This document shows, piece after piece, positions 52,875 to 63,571 of a stretch of DNA of 64,000 nucleotides. The position numbers were made by a program, and so were the translations under genes. Below the pieces are notes generated by a model. The model saw only the letters and a program-made list of their open reading frames with translations. It was not told where the DNA came from and made no database searches. Numbering within the stretch: the stretch's first letter is position 1; each line of letters opens with the position of its first letter. The DNA is from Streptomyces sp. RFCAC02 (GTDB taxonomy: Bacteria; Actinomycetota; Actinomycetes; Streptomycetales; Streptomycetaceae), in the NCBI RefSeq assembly GCF_004193175.1, contig NZ_SAUH01000001.1:2397501-2461500 (forward strand), written 5' to 3'.

Positions 52875-53623
52875 GCATGGTTCTCCGTTGTGGTGGGTGC
52901 GGGGAGACCGGTCCGGCGTTGACGGTGATCTCGTTGATGCAGGCGGAGTCGGCGGCGGGGTGGTCGCAGCATGCGTGTCGTCCGTGTTTGTTGGCCTGCC
53001 GACTGATCCCGGTCGTGCATCATCCGGTGTCGAGTTGGGGTGAGCCGCATCAGTGGCCGGACCAGGTTCCGGACGACCTGGTCGAGCGGCTCGCCGACCT
53101 GGCGCCGGGTGTCGTGTTGCAGCCGATCGTCACCCGCCTGTTCCGGGCGGTGCGTGGGAAGACCGAGCACGGGATCACGGCGGCCGTGGACGAGCTGCGG
53201 GCCGCTGTCGATGCGGCTCCCGGGCCGCTGTGCATGTACTGCGAGACCACCACCGGGCCACTGACAACCGTCGCGGCGGGCGAGGCGACCGCCGGTCCCG
53301 GGCGTGGGTTCCAGGCGTGCCGCCCGTGTCTGGTGGAGCAGCGGCTTGTTCCGTTCGTCGCCCACCCGAGCAGCAGCCGGGGAGACCTCCACTACTGGCC
53401 CGACATCGTTCCCACCGACCTCGTGCGGCGGCTTGCCGATCTGGACGAGGACCAGTTGGCCGACGTGCAGCCCGCCGTGGACCGACTCTGGCCCGCCGCC
53501 ACCCTCGCCGCCGCACAGGCGACGGCCGACCTGGAACGCGACGCGGCCCGAGCCATCGCCGCCGACGCCGTCGACGTCCTGCGCACCGCCGTCCGCGACA
53601 TGGCGCCGGAGACCGACCGGTGA
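52871..53623 (+). CDS. Two-zinc-knuckle protein, module copy 2
   Basis: A 250-residue paralogue of the protein at 49428, with both C-x2-C...C-x2-C units kept and the same RLADL-type helices. Conservation is highest after residue 40. GTG start overlaps the upstream stop; an ATG two codons later is possible. It keeps the full third gene downstream, so this copy is the complete version of the module. Confidence 0.72.
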   Translation: MSMVLRCGGCGETGPALTVISLMQAESAAGWSQHACRPCLLACRLIPVVHHPVSSWGEPHQWPDQVPDDLVERLADLAPGVVLQPIVTRLFRAVRGKTEHGITAAVDELRAAVDAAPGPLCMYCETTTGPLTTVAAGEATAGPGRGFQACRPCLVEQRLVPFVAHPSSSRGDLHYWPDIVPTDLVRRLADLDEDQLADVQPAVDRLWPAATLAAAQATADLERDAARAIAADAVDVLRTAVRDMAPETDR

Positions 53624-53736
53624 CCGCAGCCTGGATCGTCCTCGGGCTGGCGAGCGGCGCGCTCGTCGCGTGGACCGGGCTCATGTTCCACATCGCCCGC
53701 ACCGTCGCCCGAGCACTCGACCACGACACCCCCTGA
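53620..53736 (+). CDS. Tiny single-pass membrane peptide, module copy 2
   Basis: A 38-residue peptide: MTAAWIVLGLASGALVAWTG and LMFHIARTVARALDHDTP. Residues 4-26 form one hydrophobic helix with a short basic then acidic tail. GTG overlaps the zinc-protein stop (GTGA). The first 20 codons recur in the chimera at 50177. It could anchor the zinc protein to the membrane or act as a toxin-like peptide; both are guesses. Confidence 0.6.
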   Translation: MTAAWIVLGLASGALVAWTGLMFHIARTVARALDHDTP

Positions 53737-53908
53737 ACCGGCGGCGCCCCCACGCCGTGCCGCAGACCGCCGCAGGGCATCGCCGTCGCAACCATCGGCG
53801 CACGTGGAATCGAAAACCGTTGCCATTCCGTCATCCTGCGGGCTTCTGACGGTCTCACACCGAACGGACCATGGAGGTTCTGCCCGTCCGACCACTCGAA
53901 GGAAGCCG

Positions 53909-54283
53909 ATGTCGCAGCACCGACTGCCCCGCCCCAGCCTCAGCAGCAAGTTGCGTGTCAGTCTCGGAACCTCCGCCGTGGGCGCGGCACTCGCCCTCGT
54001 GGGCTCCTCGGCGGCGAACGCCGACGCCCCGAACGGGCCGCACGCCGTGTCCCAGCCCGACGCCGCGACGGACTCCGAGCAGGCCGCCACCGACGTCGCG
54101 GTTCCGGAGACCGGCCCTTCGTCCCCGACGCCGGAACCCGCCGTACCGGTCGTGGAGCAGGACCCCGGGACCCCGGTGCTGGACTGTTCGATGCCCGATT
54201 CCACGCAGACGGACGCCACCGTCGACACTGCCACGCCGGCGCAGGAGCACCCCCAGCCCTGCTCGTGTTGCGGCCTGTTCTGA
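53909..54283 (+). CDS. Small secreted protein with a Cys-rich C terminus
   Basis: A 124-residue precursor. The signal peptide runs from basic SSKLRVSLG through a hydrophobic core and likely ends after ANA near residue 37. The mature part is Thr/Pro/Asp-rich, with one central Cys (VLDCSMPD) and the ending PCSCCGLF. GAAGGAAG precedes the ATG. Local GC is lower than in neighbours, a sign of transfer. No family is recognised. Confidence 0.6.
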   Translation: MSQHRLPRPSLSSKLRVSLGTSAVGAALALVGSSAANADAPNGPHAVSQPDAATDSEQAATDVAVPETGPSSPTPEPAVPVVEQDPGTPVLDCSMPDSTQTDATVDTATPAQEHPQPCSCCGLF

Positions 54284-54452
54284 GAGCGCGTTGACCGGGG
54301 CTCATCACTGCGACGGGACGCCCTCCGGGCACCGTCAGTGCGTCGATCGGCTCCGGTCGCCGGAGGACCGCGCGGCCATCGCGAGGGCCACCACCCAGCC
54401 GACGAGGGTCCAAGCGATGGCCACCTCAAGCGGTCACCACGTCATCTCCGGG

Positions 54453-55082
54453 TCATGAGTCCGTCCGCGCTCCTCTGCCTGGGCGGAGTGCGTCGACGAG
54501 GAGGTCGAGCAGGCGGTCGGTCCGCTCCTGGGAGGCACCGTCCGTGATGGCGACGAACACCCCCAGGAGGAGCGTGGTCACGTCTTCGGGGTCGATGTCC
54601 GTGCGGAGGGTTCCGGTCGCGGCGCCCTGTTCGAGCATCGTGGTGATCGTGGCGGTGACGCGGTCACGCGAGGGGGCGGCGATGCGTCCGGAGGCGAACG
54701 CGGTGCGCAAGGTGTCCATCATCCCGCGCTTGGTCGCCACGAAGGCGGCGTAGCGGCCCATCCAGGCACGCAGGGCGATGTCGGCGGGATGCCGGCCGAT
54801 GAGGTCGGGGGCGTACGCGGTGACGGCGTCGAGTTCGGCGGCGTAGACGGCGTCGACGAGGTCCTCGCGGGTGGGGAAGTGGCGGTACAGGGTCCCGATG
54901 CCGACGCCGGCCTCCCGGGCCACGGCCTCCAGGGAGACCGGGCCCTCGGCCGTGGCGAAGGCGGCCTGGGCGGTGGCGATGAGCTTGTCGCGGTTGCGCC
55001 GTGCGTCGCGGCGGACCGGCCGGCCTGTGGCTCCGCCGGGGTCCGGCGGGGTGGGGGACGAGGGCGTTGCGGACCGATTCAA
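54453..55082 (-). CDS. TetR-family regulator
   Basis: A 209-residue regulator. HTH at about 28-75 (LIATAQAAFATAEGPVSLEAVAREAGVGIGTLYRHFPTRE) and a SbtR-like C domain. The likely start is a TTG with GGAGGAGCC upstream. Two palindromes in the divergent promoter region (55085-55098 and 55118-55135), the first overlapping this ribosome site, suggest it represses itself and the aldo/keto reductase gene. Confidence 0.88.
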   Translation of the reverse strand: MNRSATPSSPTPPDPGGATGRPVRRDARRNRDKLIATAQAAFATAEGPVSLEAVAREAGVGIGTLYRHFPTREDLVDAVYAAELDAVTAYAPDLIGRHPADIALRAWMGRYAAFVATKRGMMDTLRTAFASGRIAAPSRDRVTATITTMLEQGAATGTLRTDIDPEDVTTLLLGVFVAITDGASQERTDRLLDLLVDALRPGRGARTDS

Positions 55083-55084
55083 AA

Positions 55085-55135
55085 CGGAGGCTCCTCCGAT
55101 AGTGCTACGGTTGCCATAACGGAGGAACCTCCGTT
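55085..55135. promoter_or_regulatory. Two TetR operators, CGGAGG-N2-CCTCCG
   Basis: CGGAGG-CT-CCTCCG at 55085-55098 and AACGGAGG-AA-CCTCCGTT at 55118-55135, both perfect. Their centres are 35 bases apart, between divergent tetR and aldo/keto reductase genes. Confidence 0.75.
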
Positions 55136-55165
55136 TCCCTCAGTCTCTCATGGGAGCAGGTAGCC

Positions 55166-56086
55166 ATGCCTCTCGGAACCACCCCCACTCCCCGCCCCGG
55201 CGGTACCGGCGAGCTGGCCGGTCGCACCGTGGCGCGTGTCGGGTACGGCGCGATGCAGCTCGAACGCCTCCACGACGACCGTTCCGCCGCCGTCGCCCTG
55301 CTGCGCCACGCCTTCGACCTCGGCGTCGACCACGTGGACACCGCCGAGTTCTACGGCGGCGGCTTCGTCAACGGCCTCATCCGCGAGGCGCTGCGCCCCG
55401 GGGACGACGTGCTGATCGTCAGCAAGGTCGGCGCCGCCTCCGACCCCGACGGCCCCTTCCCCCTGAAGGTGGCCCAGCGCCCCGAGGAACTGCGCGCCGG
55501 TGTCGAGGCCAACCTCGCCACGCTCGGGGTCGAGCAGATCCCGGTGGTCAACCTGCGCCGCATGGACGTGGGGATCACACCGCCCGTGCCCGACGACCAG
55601 GTGATCGACCTCGACGACCAGCTCGCGGAGATGACCGCGCTCCGCGACGAGGGGAAGATCGGCGCGATCGGCCTGAGCAGCGTGTCCCTGGACGTCCTGC
55701 GCCGGGCACTTCCGGCGGACATCGTGTGTGTGCAGAACGCCTACAGCCTCGTGGCCCGTGAGGACGAGGAACTGCTCGAACTGTGTGAAGCCGAGCGAAT
55801 CGCCTGGGTCCCCTACTTCCCCCTCGGCGGTGCGTTCCCGGGCATACCGAAGGTGACCGACGAGCCGGCCGTGCTCGCCGCCGCCGAACGCCTGGGACGC
55901 ACCCCGGCGCAGGTCGGCCTTGCCTGGCTGCTCCACCACAGCCCCCGGACGCTGCTGATCCCGGGCACCGCCACCGCGGGTCACCTCGAAGCGAATCTCG
56001 CAGCGGGGGCGCTCGACCTCGACCCGGAGACCGTCGCGGCGCTCGACGCGATCCCTCCGCGCCCCGCCACCGACCCGCTCCACTGA
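55166..56086 (+). CDS. Aldo/keto reductase
   Basis: A 306-residue TIM-barrel oxidoreductase. RVGYGAMQLE, DHVDTAEFYGGG (catalytic Asp and Tyr), IVSKVG (Lys) and the NADPH site IPGTATAGHLEANL are present. The usual catalytic His region reads VVNLRRMD, as in one AKR subgroup. It is divergent from, and probably repressed by, the TetR regulator. Confidence 0.9.
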   Translation: MPLGTTPTPRPGGTGELAGRTVARVGYGAMQLERLHDDRSAAVALLRHAFDLGVDHVDTAEFYGGGFVNGLIREALRPGDDVLIVSKVGAASDPDGPFPLKVAQRPEELRAGVEANLATLGVEQIPVVNLRRMDVGITPPVPDDQVIDLDDQLAEMTALRDEGKIGAIGLSSVSLDVLRRALPADIVCVQNAYSLVAREDEELLELCEAERIAWVPYFPLGGAFPGIPKVTDEPAVLAAAERLGRTPAQVGLAWLLHHSPRTLLIPGTATAGHLEANLAAGALDLDPETVAALDAIPPRPATDPLH

Positions 56087-56135
56087 CGTACGAGGGCTCC
56101 CTGTTCCGCCGGGTGTGACCGTCCGGAGGTGCCGA

Positions 56136-57970
<1,835 letters not shown>

Positions 57971-57993
57971 CCCTCCCCGGTCACCGCGCGGCC

Positions 57994-58028
57994 CGGTGCC
58001 CCCCTCCGCACGCCGGAGGGGGGCACCG
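57994..58028. terminator. Bidirectional terminator of serC and the nuclease gene
   Basis: CGGTGCCCCCCTCCG and CGGAGGGGGGCACCG pair perfectly over 15 bp around CACGC. Confidence 0.85.
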
Positions 58029-58033
58029 TCGCG

Positions 58034-59047
58034 TCAGGCCGTGGTGAACGCGCTGATGCCCGTGTGGGTGATGAGGGCGGGCAGCGTCGCGAGGGTGAAG
58101 ACCTTGCCGTTCGTCGCGCACAGCAGGTCCCGCATGTCCTGCCGCCGGACGCCGAAGCCGCGGCCGTCCACGCACGCGACGAGTTCGAACGACGGCCGCC
58201 CCGCCCGCTCCCGCGCGTCCCGCATGGCGGCGAGCCGCAGCAGGCGCGCCACCTTGTCGCGGGCCGTCCCGTCGTCGCCGGTGATCTTCGCCTCGATGAC
58301 GACGGCGGGCGCCAGCTCGTCCGGCACGAAGAAGTCGGGGGCCTGCTCGAAGCCGGGCAGCCGCTCGGCGCGCCGCGTCCTGCGGAACGGGACGCCGTGC
58401 GCCGTGAGCAGCGTCTCGACGGCGTTCTCCATCACGTCGCCGACGATCTCCGAGACGGCGTCGCGGTGGCTGGCGAACGGGCGGCCGAGGAACCGTTCGT
58501 ACAGCACGGCGGCGTACGGCACGTCGTGCGCCGCCGCGTGCGCCACGCTCTCGGGGCCGTGCGCCGTGTCGAACTTGTCGAGCCGGTGCAGGAGCCCGTC
58601 CGGCACGCCGCCGGCGCCCTGCGCGAGCACCGTGCACGCGGCCTCCAGCATCGCCGTCACCCGCTCGCCCACCAGCGCGGATGCGCCGCGGAAGAACGCG
58701 GGGTCGCGGCGCGCCCGGCTGTCCATCATGCGGGCGGCGCCCGCCGGGAGGACGAGGCCGGTCTCCTCGGCGGTCAGGTCGGCCCACTCGGGCGGCGACA
58801 CCCCGAGGACGGTCCGCAGGACGACGAACGCCCGCGCGTCCTCCGCGAGCGCCGCCCGGCAGGCGCCGGGGTCGAGGCGGGCGAAGCCGCCGGTGGCGCG
58901 GCGCAGCGCCTCGTAGCCGGCGCGGAAGTCCGGGTAGTCGAGGAACGCGTCGCCGCGCGGCAGGGTCATGAAGCGGCTCGTGAGGTCCGCGAACGTCGTC
59001 CGCACCAGCGCGTCGAGCTGCGGGGAGCCGGGCGTGATGCCGTCCAC
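58034..59047 (-). CDS. PD-(D/E)XK restriction-type endonuclease
   Basis: A protein of about 337 residues. Near its C-terminal third, APDFFVPDELAPAVVIEAKITG gives the PD-x(n)-E-A-K nuclease core in two blocks, followed by a helical DKVARLLRLAAMRD. The N-terminal part is helical and family-specific. It lies directly downstream of a DNA methyltransferase gene, which suggests a type II restriction-modification pair. The start is uncertain: the GTG chosen has a poor ribosome site, and the frame is open up to the methyltransferase stop at 59140. Confidence 0.75.
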   Translation of the reverse strand: MDGITPGSPQLDALVRTTFADLTSRFMTLPRGDAFLDYPDFRAGYEALRRATGGFARLDPGACRAALAEDARAFVVLRTVLGVSPPEWADLTAEETGLVLPAGAARMMDSRARRDPAFFRGASALVGERVTAMLEAACTVLAQGAGGVPDGLLHRLDKFDTAHGPESVAHAAAHDVPYAAVLYERFLGRPFASHRDAVSEIVGDVMENAVETLLTAHGVPFRRTRRAERLPGFEQAPDFFVPDELAPAVVIEAKITGDDGTARDKVARLLRLAAMRDARERAGRPSFELVACVDGRGFGVRRQDMRDLLCATNGKVFTLATLPALITHTGISAFTTA

Positions 59048-59139
59048 CTCGTAGGGGCGGACGGCGGGCTCGGACGTCTCGGGTATGTCCTGGGTGTCGG
59101 TGATCTCGGGCTCCGGGGGGTGCGACGGTGGGGCGCGGG

Positions 59140-61275
59140 TCAGGTCAGGGCGCGGACGGCCCTGCGGACGGCGTCCATGCGGGCCTCGACGGGCGGCGCC
59201 GCGTCCCAGCCGGCGGCGGCGAGGGTACGGACGGCCGCCGCGGCGACGTGGCCCGCGCGCAGGCAGGCGGTGTCCCCGGCGGTGCAGGCGTAGCCGCCGG
59301 CGCGCATGCTCGCGGTGTCGCGGGCGACGGCGGCGTCCACGGCGGCGGTGTCCATCGGCAGGCCCGGTTCCGGCACGGCCGTGGTGGCGTCGCGGCACAC
59401 GAAGATCGAGTCGAGGATGGACGAGTTCGTGCCGGCGATGTGGAGCGAGGCGGCCATCTCGGCGGGCGCGGGCAGGACGGCGGTGCACGTGAACCCGGCG
59501 TCCAGCATGGCGACGGCGAGCGGGACGTACGCCTCCGGGTCGTTGTGGTGGTAGGTGAACGCGAACGGCGCGCCCGGCTTCAGCGCCCGCGCCATCCGCG
59601 TGAACACGTCGCTCAGGCCGGCCGTGAAGGCGTCCAGGCCGCGGCTCAGCGTCCGGTTGCCGGTCAGCTCGGCGGGCGTGCGGGTCGTGGGCGCCCGGAA
59701 CTCGGGGACCTCGTCGCCGAGGACGCGGCGCAGCCACACGTAGCAGAAGTCCATCAGCTCGGCGTACTGGACGTTGTCGTAGTACGGCGGGTCGGTGAGG
59801 ACGGCGTCGATGCTGCCGGGCCGCAGCTCCATCGCCTGGGACGGGCCGCAGCGCAGCCACGCGGCGCGCCCGCCGCCGTCCGGTTCGGCGGCCGTGAGGG
59901 GCGCCTCGATCGTCTCGCCCGCGGCGGGGACGGTCCGCCGCGGCCCGGGGCCCGGCAGCGTCTCGTACGGCTCGCGGGCGTACCGCTTGGCCTTCGCGTA
60001 CTTCTCCAGGAAGTGGACGAACGATCCTGAGCCGACGCGGGGGATGCCGGCGAGGTTGTTCTCGCAGACGACGAGGCCGACGGGGAAGCCGTGGACGGAG
60101 AAGATGTCCTGGCACTTGAGGGCGTAGGTGTCGTAGCGGCACAGGAGGTTCTGGTAGCGCAGGGCGTCGCTGAAGACGGTGGCCAGGGCGTGGCGCGTGC
60201 GGCGGTCGGGGACGTCGCGCAGGAGGCCGGCGAGGGTGGCGAGGCCGAGCTGCTGGCGGACGCCGAAGAGCTGCCGGTACGTGCGGTACTTCCAGCGCAG
60301 GAGGCGGTTCGTCTCGTCGCCCTCGGGGATCTCCTCGTCGGGCAGCAGCGCGGTGAGGGTGTCGTCGGCGGCGAGGCGGTCCGCGGCACGCCCGACGCGG
60401 GCGTGGTCCTCGGCGTCGGGGCTCTTGAACTGCCGCCCCGGGGTGCCCGCGTAGCAGTGGGAGCACTGGTACTCGATGGCGAAGAGGCGGTGCTCGGGCG
60501 GGGACGCGAGGTGGTCGGCGTGGGCGAACGTGTGGCCGCACGCGAGGCATTCGGTCTTCCCGCGACGGGCGTTGCCCCGGGACAGGTCGCGCGCGCACGT
60601 GGGGCAGGTGCGCTCCTCGCCCTTGGCGAACTCGTGCAGCGTGTCGCAGGTCGGGCAGGTGTACACCTCCTTCGGGTGGCGGACGGACTCGGCGACGCGG
60701 AGGCCGGGGAAGAGGGAGACGGTCGCGGAGCAGCCGGGGCAGCGGCACGTCTTGACCCACAGGAAGTACTTGACGGGCGCGGTGTCGCCGCAGCCGGTGC
60801 AGCGGGTCTCGTACAGGTCGCCGACGCGGTCGTTCAGGGCGGCGTGGACCTCCTGCCCGGCGCGGGTGAAGGCGTCCTCGTCGAGGGGTTCGACGGCCTG
60901 CCTGACCAGCCAGTACGACATCGGGCTGACGTCACCGGCGACGACGCCGAGGCCGAGGCGCAGCGACTCGAAGACGGTGGTGCCGCCGCCCATGAACGGG
61001 TCGGCGACGACGCCGTCGACGCGGTTGCCCCGCCAGTACGCCTCGGACAGGTCGCGGTCGCCGAACTCGGCGAGCAGCAGGCTGCGGAACACGCTTCCGG
61101 GCCGCCGCGCGAACCACTTGTGGATGCCGATGACGGGCCGGTACGACTGCTGCACCTGCTTCTCGCGCAGCGCGAGCCGCGCCACGAACGGCGCGTCGAA
61201 CCGGCGCTCCAGACGCCCACCGGCCCCGGCGTCATCCGTATCCGGACCGTCGAGGTCGGTGAACGAAAGCTGCAT
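59140..61275 (-). CDS. Zinc-rich DNA methyltransferase, DUF1156-like
   Basis: A 711-residue protein. The N terminus has GIHKWFARRPGSVFRSLL and motif I DPFMGGGTTVFES (about 92-104). A central block holds several CxxC zinc ribbons (CTGC, CRCPGC, CPTC, CPTC, CLAC, CSHC). The catalytic motif IV LTDPPYYDNVQYAE lies near residue 515, giving an N6-adenine or N4-cytosine type enzyme. The split domain order resembles DUF1156-type methyltransferases of phage-defence islands. The ATG follows no strong ribosome site. Confidence 0.85.
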   Translation of the reverse strand: MQLSFTDLDGPDTDDAGAGGRLERRFDAPFVARLALREKQVQQSYRPVIGIHKWFARRPGSVFRSLLLAEFGDRDLSEAYWRGNRVDGVVADPFMGGGTTVFESLRLGLGVVAGDVSPMSYWLVRQAVEPLDEDAFTRAGQEVHAALNDRVGDLYETRCTGCGDTAPVKYFLWVKTCRCPGCSATVSLFPGLRVAESVRHPKEVYTCPTCDTLHEFAKGEERTCPTCARDLSRGNARRGKTECLACGHTFAHADHLASPPEHRLFAIEYQCSHCYAGTPGRQFKSPDAEDHARVGRAADRLAADDTLTALLPDEEIPEGDETNRLLRWKYRTYRQLFGVRQQLGLATLAGLLRDVPDRRTRHALATVFSDALRYQNLLCRYDTYALKCQDIFSVHGFPVGLVVCENNLAGIPRVGSGSFVHFLEKYAKAKRYAREPYETLPGPGPRRTVPAAGETIEAPLTAAEPDGGGRAAWLRCGPSQAMELRPGSIDAVLTDPPYYDNVQYAELMDFCYVWLRRVLGDEVPEFRAPTTRTPAELTGNRTLSRGLDAFTAGLSDVFTRMARALKPGAPFAFTYHHNDPEAYVPLAVAMLDAGFTCTAVLPAPAEMAASLHIAGTNSSILDSIFVCRDATTAVPEPGLPMDTAAVDAAVARDTASMRAGGYACTAGDTACLRAGHVAAAAVRTLAAAGWDAAPPVEARMDAVRRAVRALT

Positions 61276-61480
61276 GGGGGCCAGTCTGCCACCCGGCGAA
61301 ACACCCCACGCCCGGCCCGCCCGTCCGGCACACTGCCCCCATGGCCACCACACGACCCCGTCGGCGGACGGGGGCGCCCGGCCCCGGACATGGCTTAGCC
61401 CCGGCGACATGACCACTAAGGTCAGCGGTCCACCGGGGCTTCTCTCGCACAACTATACCTGGATTCGACGGAGACACAAC
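61276..61480. promoter_or_regulatory. Divergent promoter region of the methyltransferase and Abi genes
   Basis: TATACC at 61454-61459 is a likely -10 for the Abi gene, placing the mRNA start about 15 bases before its GTG. Nothing else was identified in these 205 bases. Confidence 0.45.
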
Positions 61481-62179
61481 GTGGCGCACATTCCCTCGCC
61501 CCCAAGCGCCGGCCCATGGGTGGATGCCTGGCTGAGCCCGGCCCGTTACGGAGTGTATTTGAACGAGGCCGACGGCGACCGTGCCCGGGCGCTGAGGCTG
61601 TACCAGTGGAACAGCGAGCTGTCGTGCGCGGTCCTGCACGATCTCGGACACTTCGAGGTCGCGCTGCGCAATGCTTACGCCGCGGCGCTGGACGCGACCT
61701 GGACCGGGAGCGGTCACTGGCTGGACGATCCGGCCAGCCCGCTGCGGGCACCGTTGATGCGGAAGAAGCGGGGTGGCCCGCGCGGCCCACGTCACGTAGA
61801 CGTCAACGACAAGCTCCGCCGGGCCATCGACGGCCTCCGCGGACGGTATGGCGCGCAGGCCCCGCCGGGAAAGATCATCGCGGATCTGTCACTGGGTCTG
61901 TGGCGGTTCCTGTCATCCGCTGCACACGAGAAGACCCTGTGGGTGCCACACCTCCACCGGGCCTTCCCCCGGGGAACCGACCGCGGCGCGCTCGACCGGC
62001 GGGTAGGCAGACTCCACGAGCTGCGCAACCGGGCCGCGCACTGGGAGCCACTTCTGGCGGCGCCCCTGGAGCGCCGGATGGACGACCTCATGTGGGTCAC
62101 CGAGCTGCTCAGCCAGGACCTGGCCGTCTACATCCGCCACCACAGCGAGGTCGCCGCGATGCTCGCGAAGCGCCCGTGA
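61481..62179 (+). CDS. Abi-like (HEPN) abortive-infection protein
   Basis: A 232-residue helical protein. The C-terminal ELRNRAAHWEP contains the HEPN ribonuclease motif R-x4-H (R182...H187). The N-terminal part (LSPARYGVYL, LYQWNSELSCAVLHDLGHFEVALRN) matches Abi_2/AbiD-F-type proteins. Such proteins cleave RNA and stop growth on phage infection. The GTG has CGGAG seven bases upstream; an ATG at 61409 is in frame but would precede the likely mRNA start. It is divergent from a restriction-modification pair. Confidence 0.8.
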   Translation: MAHIPSPPSAGPWVDAWLSPARYGVYLNEADGDRARALRLYQWNSELSCAVLHDLGHFEVALRNAYAAALDATWTGSGHWLDDPASPLRAPLMRKKRGGPRGPRHVDVNDKLRRAIDGLRGRYGAQAPPGKIIADLSLGLWRFLSSAAHEKTLWVPHLHRAFPRGTDRGALDRRVGRLHELRNRAAHWEPLLAAPLERRMDDLMWVTELLSQDLAVYIRHHSEVAAMLAKRP

Positions 62180-62331
62180 CGCCGGCGAGGCCGGCCCCTC
62201 CAGGCTGTGCCGCCGTAGTCGCCAGCCATGCCAGTGGCGGCGGCTCCCGCCGCCCCGATGCGGGAACGGCCGTTTCCGGGCGCGGCGGAGCCGGGCGGCG
62301 TGGTGTCGCGTACGGTCTGCGTGTGGATGAC

Positions 62332-62895
62332 ATGACAACCGCCCGGCCGGGGCGGCCGTTCGATCCGGCGGTCGGGGAGGCCGCGCTGCGGGCCACGCTG
62401 GAGCTGCTGGAGGAGAAGGGGTACACCGGTCTGCGCGTCGCGGACGTGGCGCGGGAGGCCGGGGTCGGCCTCGGCGCGCTCTACCGCCGCTGGCCGGACA
62501 AGCGCTCCCTCGTCCTCGCGGCGCTGCGCGGCGCCGCGCGGGACCGCGACATCCCGGTCACCGACGACCCGATGGCCGACCTCGTCACCGGCCTGAAGAC
62601 CCTCGCCTCCCGCCTCGGGGAACGCGCGACGCCCCTGCTCTCCATCATCCTGACCGGTACCGACCCGCAGCTCGCGGACGCCGTGCGCGAGGCCAAGTTC
62701 GCACCCCTGCGCGACAGTCACTACGAGCGGCTGCGCCGCGTCGTGGGGGACGTGCCCGATCTGGAGGTCCGCGCCGACATCGGCCCGGCCCTGATCTTCC
62801 TGCACGTGATGATGCGCGGCAGCGCGCCGTCCGACGAGTACATCCGCACGGCGATCCTGCCCGCGATGCTCCGCGGCACGGACGGTGCGCCGTGA
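62332..62895 (+). CDS. TetR-family regulator
   Basis: A 187-residue regulator: RPGRPFDPAVGEAALRATLELLEEKGYTGLRVADVAREAGVGLGALYRRWPDK covers the HTH in one stretch (residues about 5-58). The C-terminal domain is TetR_C_16-like. Stop and next start overlap as GTGA, so it is coupled to a P-loop kinase gene. A GTG nine bases upstream is also in frame. Confidence 0.88.
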   Translation: MTTARPGRPFDPAVGEAALRATLELLEEKGYTGLRVADVAREAGVGLGALYRRWPDKRSLVLAALRGAARDRDIPVTDDPMADLVTGLKTLASRLGERATPLLSIILTGTDPQLADAVREAKFAPLRDSHYERLRRVVGDVPDLEVRADIGPALIFLHVMMRGSAPSDEYIRTAILPAMLRGTDGAP

Positions 62896-63473
62896 CCGGC
62901 GGCCGGGACCCGGTGGCCGCGCTCGCCTCGTCCGTGGTCCTCGTCACCGGCGTCATGGCGGCCGGCAAGTCCACCGTCGCCCAGCTCATCGCCGAACGGC
63001 TGCCCCGCGCCGCCCACGTCCGCGGCGACGTCTTCCGCCGCATGATGGTCACGGGCCGCGCGGACCCGACGCCGGCGGGTACCCCGGAGGAGGCGGCCCA
63101 GCTCCGGCTCCGCCACCGCCTGTCGGCCGCCACCGCCGACACGTACGCGGCGGCCGGGTGGACGGCGGTCGTGCAGGACATCGTGATCGGCCCCGACCTG
63201 GCCGACTGGGTCGCGGCGGTCACCACACCGTCCCTGTACGTCGTGGTGCTCGCCCCCTCCCCCACGGCCGTCGCACGGCGCGAGGCGGAACGGCCCAAGA
63301 CCGGCTACGGCGGCGGCTGGACCGTCGCGTCGCTCGACACCGCGCTGCGCCGCGGCACGCCCCGCCTCGGCCTGTGGCTCGACACCTCGCGGCAGACCCC
63401 GGACGAGACGGTGCGCGCCGTGCTGGCCCGGCTGCCGGAGGCACGGATCGCGCGGCCCGCCGCGGAGGGCTGA
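62892..63473 (+). CDS. P-loop kinase-like (AAA_33) protein
   Basis: A 193-residue ATP-binding protein. Walker A is TGVMAAGKST (about 19-28), HVRGDVFRRMM gives the substrate Asp/Arg and VVQDIVIG the Walker B-like Asp. AAA_33/Zeta-like members phosphorylate small molecules such as antibiotics or nucleosides. Coupled to the upstream TetR gene. Substrate unknown. Confidence 0.82.
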   Translation: MTGGRDPVAALASSVVLVTGVMAAGKSTVAQLIAERLPRAAHVRGDVFRRMMVTGRADPTPAGTPEEAAQLRLRHRLSAATADTYAAAGWTAVVQDIVIGPDLADWVAAVTTPSLYVVVLAPSPTAVARREAERPKTGYGGGWTVASLDTALRRGTPRLGLWLDTSRQTPDETVRAVLARLPEARIARPAAEG

Positions 63474-63571
63474 CGGCGGGCCGCTCCGCGCGTGTTCCCC
63501 GTCCCCCGATGGGGTGTTACGTTCGGCCGCGCGGTGACTTCGGTGTCCCGACCGGCGGGGAGTGGGTGTGC

